A stretch of DNA of 7,895 bases from Helicobacter sp. (lineage in GTDB: Bacteria > Campylobacterota > Campylobacteria > Campylobacterales > Helicobacteraceae): contig JARIAP010000065.1 in the NCBI GenBank assembly GCA_029257755.1, positions 1 to 7,895 on the forward strand, given 5' to 3'. Under the pieces are notes generated by a model. The model did not search any database. It was given only the letters and a program-made list of their open reading frames with translations, and was not told the DNA's origin. Made by a program: the position numbers and the translations under genes. Positions 6,288 to 7,895 of this stretch are shown in pieces; within the stretch, counting starts at the first letter, position 1, and the number at the start of each line of letters is the position of its first letter.

Positions 6288-7499
6288 TTAATCACCCTTA
6301 AATACTGCACTAAATCCACCAAGTTGATAATTCCATTGTGATTCTACAACCCACTTGATTGTATTTCCAATAAAACCACTAACTTCTTTGTTTCCTACAA
6401 GCCCTATTGCATAACCAGATCCAATTGAACATATACTACCTTGAGACTTAAATTCAAATTGTGGAATCACATTTTTATCTATTGTTTCATTTTTGTTATC
6501 TGCATGTATAATTAATTCTAATATTTGTGCTATATATTCCCCTTGTTGTTTTGCAAGTTGTGCAGTAGGTGGATAAAATCTGCCACTTTGAGAATCTTTT
6601 AAAGCAGAGCAATCACCTATAACAAATATATTATTCATCTCATTTTCTTGATTTATAGGTTTTAGCCATGTATCTACTTCAACCTTACTTCTACCACTTT
6701 TAAAAAATGGTGAGTTAGCAATTACTTCATTACCCTTAACACCTGCTGTCCAAATAATTGTATTAGCAATAATATCTTTTTGTCCTTCTTCTTGTTCTAT
6801 CACAACGCAACCTTGCTTACATTCTAGAATCTTTGAATTTGTGAGAACATTAATATTTAAATCTTTTAATCTCTTTAAACCAATTTGCATAAGATTTTCG
6901 CTAAACATAGGTAATATTTTTGGCATTGCCTCTATACAATAGATTTTAACTAAACTAAAATCTATCCCTCTTATACTACACTGCTTTTTTACTTCTTGTG
7001 CTAATGAGCCTGCAAATTCAATGCCTGTAAATCCACCTCCACATACAACAAATGATAAATCATTGTTATCTTTACCATTTAAGTATGATTGTAGTTTGTC
7101 TTCTATGTTTTTTTGGATTTCTTTAGCACTATCATATGAAGTAATGCTTTTAGTATATGTCCCAACGCCCGGTATCCCAAAACTATCAGGGCTAAATCCA
7201 AGCCCTACAACAAGATAATCATATTCATACTCTCTATTTTTACCTTTTACAATTTTAGATTCTATTTGAGTAATGGTGTCTTCTATTATTTCTACTCTAT
7301 CATCAATTACATCTTTAAGAGAAAATATCATACTTTTATCATGCTTTCCGGTTGCAACATCATGTAATGATATTGTTTTATAATGGTATGAGTTATTATT
7401 TACAATTGTCCATTGTGCCTGTGAAAACACATCTTTATTTATGCTTGTTAGCAACCCCATATTGCCATATCCAGCTCCAAGAAGTAAAACTTTTTTCAT
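6288..7499 (-). CDS. Type II NADH:quinone oxidoreductase-like FAD protein
   Basis: This 403-residue two-dinucleotide-binding flavoprotein probably oxidises NADH and passes electrons to menaquinone at the inner face of the cytoplasmic membrane without pumping protons. Visible motifs are the FAD-binding LLGAGYGNMG (6-15), the NAD(P)-binding VVCGGGFTGIEFAG (151-164) ending its second strand in E190, which favours NADH over NADPH, TIIWTAGV (247-254), the FAD block NIFVIGDCSAL (290-300), and AQLAKQQGEY (313-322). The last matches the AQxAxQ signature of the NDH-2 quinone site. The C-terminal 50 residues are amphipathic with no clear transmembrane helix, as in peripheral NDH-2. AAGGA lies 7 nt before the ATG at 7499, and the gene has its own promoter. 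The length is normal for the family. A related NAD(P)/FAD reductase with another acceptor, such as a sulfide:quinone reductase relative, is less likely because no redox cysteine pair is placed as in that enzyme. Confidence 0.85.
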   Translation of the reverse strand: MKKVLLLGAGYGNMGLLTSINKDVFSQAQWTIVNNNSYHYKTISLHDVATGKHDKSMIFSLKDVIDDRVEIIEDTITQIESKIVKGKNREYEYDYLVVGLGFSPDSFGIPGVGTYTKSITSYDSAKEIQKNIEDKLQSYLNGKDNNDLSFVVCGGGFTGIEFAGSLAQEVKKQCSIRGIDFSLVKIYCIEAMPKILPMFSENLMQIGLKRLKDLNINVLTNSKILECKQGCVVIEQEEGQKDIIANTIIWTAGVKGNEVIANSPFFKSGRSKVEVDTWLKPINQENEMNNIFVIGDCSALKDSQSGRFYPPTAQLAKQQGEYIAQILELIIHADNKNETIDKNVIPQFEFKSQGSICSIGSGYAIGLVGNKEVSGFIGNTIKWVVESQWNYQLGGFSAVFKGD

Positions 7500-7530
7500 A
7501 ACAAAATCCTTTTAGTTTCATCATTTGTTT

Positions 7531-7539
7531 ATTATATCA
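7531..7539 (-). promoter_or_regulatory. Promoter of the NDH-2-like gene, extended -10
   Basis: TGATATAAT on the minus strand is an exact extended -10 element. The predicted start near 7524 gives a leader of about 25 nt. It sits inside an imperfect palindrome whose outer arms are GTTTAT (7527-7532) and ATAAAC (7545-7550), which could be an operator or coincidence. Confidence 0.6.
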
Positions 7540-7588
7540 TATATATAAACAATTTAGTATATAGTGTTTTAAAAATCATTATTAGAAT

Positions 7589-7895
7589 TTAAAATTGTTT
7601 TAAAAATGTTTTTAAATTCTTTGCTGCCTGTCTAATTCTTTTTTCATTTTCTATTATTGCAATGCGAACATATCCTTCGCCGTGATTACCAAACCCAATT
7701 CCCGGACTTACTGCTATTTTTGCTTCTTGCAATAATCTCTTAGAAAACTCAAGGCTACCTAAATGAATACATTTCTCTGGAATCTTTGCCCATATAAACA
7801 TACTAGCTTGTGGCTTATACATATCCCATCCGGATTTTTTAAAGCTTTCAATCATAACATTTATTCTTTTGTCATAAGTATTTTTTATTTTTATC
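7589..7895 (-). CDS. Class I/II PLP aminotransferase, C-terminal part
   Basis: The reading frame is open to the right edge of the window, so the start lies outside. The first visible residues read IKIKNTYDKRINV before an internal methionine at 7855, so that ATG is not the start. The visible part of about 102 residues covers the C-terminal domain of a fold-type I, PLP-dependent aminotransferase. It has GWDMYKPQASMFIWAKIPE, HLGSLEFSKRLLQEAKIAVSPGIGFG, and GEGYVRIAI, whose arginine binds the substrate carboxylate. These blocks match the AlaC/YfdZ and AspB-like group, which transfers amino groups between glutamate and pyruvate, oxaloacetate or related keto acids. The catalytic lysine is outside the window, and the exact substrate cannot be told. 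The gene ends 89 bp before the NDH-2-like gene, which has its own promoter. Confidence 0.92.
   Translation of the reverse strand, partial: IKIKNTYDKRINVMIESFKKSGWDMYKPQASMFIWAKIPEKCIHLGSLEFSKRLLQEAKIAVSPGIGFGNHGEGYVRIAIIENEKRIRQAAKNLKTFLKQF

Noticed and set aside
7853..7855. Start codon of the aminotransferase at the ATG ending at 7855
   Set aside because: The frame stays open upstream to the window edge, and the upstream residues (NTYDKRINV) fit the aminotransferase family, so this methionine is internal.
1..7895. A novel multi-gene defence, toxin-antitoxin or mobile system
   Set aside because: Every gene with a recognisable family is housekeeping or a common accessory type, composition is uniform, and no integrase, transposase, repeat array or toxin-like pair is visible.

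Overview
The window is AT-rich chromosomal DNA, about 70% A+T overall by eye and about 86% A+T in the larger gaps. It most resembles a Helicobacter or a close relative in the Campylobacterota. The evidence is the protein sequences: a class II DAHP synthase, a short-LID adenylate kinase, a Helicobacter-like Bcp and a Helicobacter-like AspRS. Promoters with extended -10 boxes and A/T tracts, and AAGGA-type ribosome binding sites, fit this. All supported genes lie on the minus strand, so transcription runs from high to low coordinates. I see no plus-strand gene, RNA gene, mobile element or CRISPR array.

Layout in the direction of transcription. (1) 7895-7589 is the C-terminal end of an AlaC/AspB-like class I aminotransferase that enters from outside the window. 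(2) 7499-6288 is a type II NADH dehydrogenase-like flavoprotein with its own strong extended -10 promoter. (3) A 244-bp AT-rich gap holds a promoter and a leader hairpin. (4) 6043-5558 is a small exported META/HslJ-domain protein. (5) aspS (5447-3675) and adk (3665-3096) form a tight operon in which the aspS stop codon overlaps the adk ribosome binding site. (6) A 327-bp AT-rich gap follows. (7) bcp (2768-2286) encodes a one-cysteine peroxiredoxin. (8) A 161-bp gap carries a 12-bp inverted repeat. (9) aroF (2124-763) starts the shikimate pathway. (10) A 564-bp gap of about 14% G+C follows. (11) 198-1 is the N-terminus of an exported protein that runs out of the window.

The genes are mostly housekeeping: amino-acid metabolism, aromatic biosynthesis, tRNA charging, nucleotide balance, respiration and peroxide defence. 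Apart from aspS-adk they look like separate transcription units. I did not find a new multi-gene system. The more interesting signals are the strong over-representation of the heptamer AGA(A/T)TCT, several promoter- or leader-associated inverted repeats, an NDH-2-like enzyme in a lineage whose complex I is unusual, and AspRS residues suggesting tRNA-Asn misacylation. The unidentified exported protein at the left edge is the least known gene.
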